A stretch of DNA of 30,302 nucleotides. It comes from JBAZYK01 sp964582265. GTDB lineage: Bacteria > Patescibacteriota > Gracilibacteria > UBA1369. This document shows, in pieces, positions 28,846-30,302 of this stretch (positions are counted from its first letter, which is position 1; every line of letters begins with the position of its first letter). Position numbers and translations under genes: made by a program. The notes beneath the pieces are model-generated. The model was not told where the DNA came from. It ran no database searches and worked only from the letters and a program-made list of their open reading frames with translations. The stretch is from the NCBI GenBank assembly GCA_964582265.1, contig CAZOQT010000010.1, positions 1 through 30,302 of the forward strand. Direction: 5' to 3'.

Positions 28846-30302
28846 TATTCGCTTATGCTCGCGGGAATATTTATCCTCGGTGCAATCGCAAATTATTTGC
28901 AGACACAATGGATGGGCGGAATTGGTCAAAGGATGCTTTTTAAATTAAGGAATCTGGTTTTTAACAAATTGCAGCAACTGCCGGTGGCTTTCTTTAATCA
29001 AAATAAAGCGGGTGATCTTATTTCTCGCATTAATAATGACACAGATAAACTGAATCAATTCTTCTCGCAGTATTTGATGCAGTTTATAATGAGCATTGTG
29101 GTGATGATTGGTGCTGGTATTTTTCTTTTGAGTATTAATTTTGAACTTGGCGCGATTACACTTTTGCCAGCTTTAATTCTGGTTATTTTTACGAGAGCTG
29201 TATCTGGATGGGTGAAGCGCAAAAATGCCGTAAATATGCAGGCTTTAGGCGGTATGAGTTCAGAAATTCAAGAAAGCCTGGAACATTTTAAGGTGATCGT
29301 GGCTTTTAATCGCCGGGATTATTTTAGGGAACGTTTCCAGAAATCCAATCAGGAAAATTATAATTCCGCGGTTAGCGCCGGTCTTGCGAATAATGTTTTT
29401 ACACCAATTTATCAGTTGTCTTCTAATATTGCGCAGTTAGTTGTTTTGGTTTTTGGTATTTATATGATTGCTGCTGGAAATTTTACGGTTGGCTTGTTAA
29501 TAAGTTTTTTCTCCTATGTTAGCAGCTTTTATAATCCGCTAAGGCAGTTGGCGGCTTTGTGGGCGAGTTTTCAGATGGCGATGGCGGGGTGGGATCGTAT
29601 TGCGCAGATTTTAGCGATGGAATCTGATCTGGTTAAAATTCCGGCGAAAGAGCCTGCGGTGGGTGATGCGGTTTTGGAATTCAGGAATGTGCGATTTGGG
29701 TATCAGGAAGATGATTCTGATACTAGTAAGGATGTTTTATCGAACATTAACTTTAGGTTGGAAGCGGGGAAGACCTATGCGCTGGTTGGTCCAACTGGTG
29801 GTGGAAAAACAACTACCGCTTCTTTAATGGCCAGGCTTTATGATCCAACTCATGGGCGAATTTATTTAAGGGGTAAAGATATAAGATCTTATGATGACGC
29901 CCAGAGAACTGCCAAGATCGGTTTTATTTTGCAGGAGCCGATTTTGTTTACAGGTACTGTTCGCGAAAATATTTTGTATGGGAATGAAAAATATATGGGT
30001 TATTCCAATGAAGAACTTGAAAAAGTTTTGAAGCAGGATAATTTGGAAGGTCTACTTTCCAGATTTGAGCAAGGCTTGGAAACGAAAATTGCCAGCACCG
30101 GCGATGGAATAAGTTTGGGGCAAAAGCAGTTGATAGCTTTTATGCGAGCGGTTTTGCGTCATCCGGAGTTGTTGATTTTGGATGAAGCTACGGCCAATAT
30201 TGATACAATTACAGAAAAAATGCTGGAGGATATTTTGGCTAAATTGCCAGCGTCGACCGCGCGCGTAATTATTGCGCATCGGTTAAATACAATTCAAAAC
30301 GC
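28846..30302 (+). CDS. Heterodimeric ABC exporter second subunit (TM288-like), 3' part, runs off the window
   Basis: An open frame from 28846 to the window end (485 codons, no stop). It begins inside the membrane domain (LMLAGIFILGAIANYLQTQWM), followed by LPVAFFNQNKAGDLISRINND, the usual coupling region. The nucleotide-binding domain has Walker A GPTGGGKTT (from 29788), Walker B LLILDEATANID with the catalytic Glu, and H-loop IIAHRLNTIQN. The signature is altered to ISLGQKQ. TM288-type subunits show the same combination: a working Glu and His but a degenerate signature that faces the partner's degenerate site. The C-terminal end is missing. The first about 23 codons duplicate the segment before the gap, so this piece may come from another strain or paralogue. 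Confidence 0.87.

Noticed and set aside
28836..28948. Continuation of the ABC gene in the same frame past the Ns to a stop at 28948
   Set aside because: Ten Ns shift the frame; the homologous reading frame after the gap starts at 28846 and stays open to the window end.
1..30302. UGA recoding (code 25 or code 4)
   Set aside because: TGA terminates real genes at natural family lengths (methyltransferase at 23124, SemiSWEET at 9747), and Trp positions use TGG.
1..30302. CRISPR arrays, insertion sequences, prophage or integration sites
   Set aside because: No regular repeat-spacer pattern, transposase, integrase or flanking direct repeats were seen; the two tRNA-Ser genes share their 3' ends only because they are isoacceptors.

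Overview
The window is AT-rich bacterial chromosome with standard stop usage. TGA ends real genes (9747, 23124), so this is not a UGA-recoding lineage. Genes are short and tightly packed, many overlap by 1-20 nt, and most starts lack a Shine-Dalgarno sequence and sit behind A/T-rich leaders. Together with the mix of core genes and small membrane proteins this suggests a small-genome, probably fermentative bacterium. A Patescibacteria/CPR lineage is my best guess, by inference only. No phage, transposon or CRISPR is visible.

Layout. 1-1752: an RDD membrane protein and asnS. 1835-5667: four unrecognised single-pass membrane proteins with Pro/Ser/Thr/Ala-rich tails; two share a VDPW motif. 5794-8685: maf, an ABC exporter half-transporter and a hypothetical protein. 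8772-10058: an SRPBCC protein directly behind a tRNA-Ser(CGA), then two overlapping SemiSWEET-like genes. 10140-14465: a PPC-domain protein, two membrane proteins, a Nudix hydrolase, a PAS-PAS-GAF sensor and a RelA-like (p)ppGpp synthetase without a hydrolase domain; the last three form a tight cluster.

14566-20584: a long minus-strand run holding wobble-modification genes (trhP, queE, queC, queF) around a DoxX-DsbB-DsbA oxidative-folding set and L-lactate dehydrogenase. 20692-24183: a SanA/DUF218 protein, a 48-aa membrane peptide, and a three-gene operon of a CxxC protein, a methyltransferase and a 509-aa protein with a beta-carbonic-anhydrase-like metal signature. 24284-24688: tRNA-Ser(GGA) and rpmB. 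24875-26697: a site-2-protease-like membrane peptidase, a 344-bp intergenic region with a candidate structured RNA and an attenuator-like leader, a small membrane protein and mscL.

26788-30302: a heterodimeric ABC exporter of the TM287/288 (BmrCD, LmrCD) type. Its second subunit is interrupted by a 10-N assembly gap whose flanks encode the same transmembrane segment twice in divergent form, so the join is suspect.

The most interesting items are the RelA-PAS-GAF module, the beta-CA-like protein and its operon, the structured RNA at 25617-25731, the four VDPW-type bitopic proteins and the unusual SemiSWEET pair.
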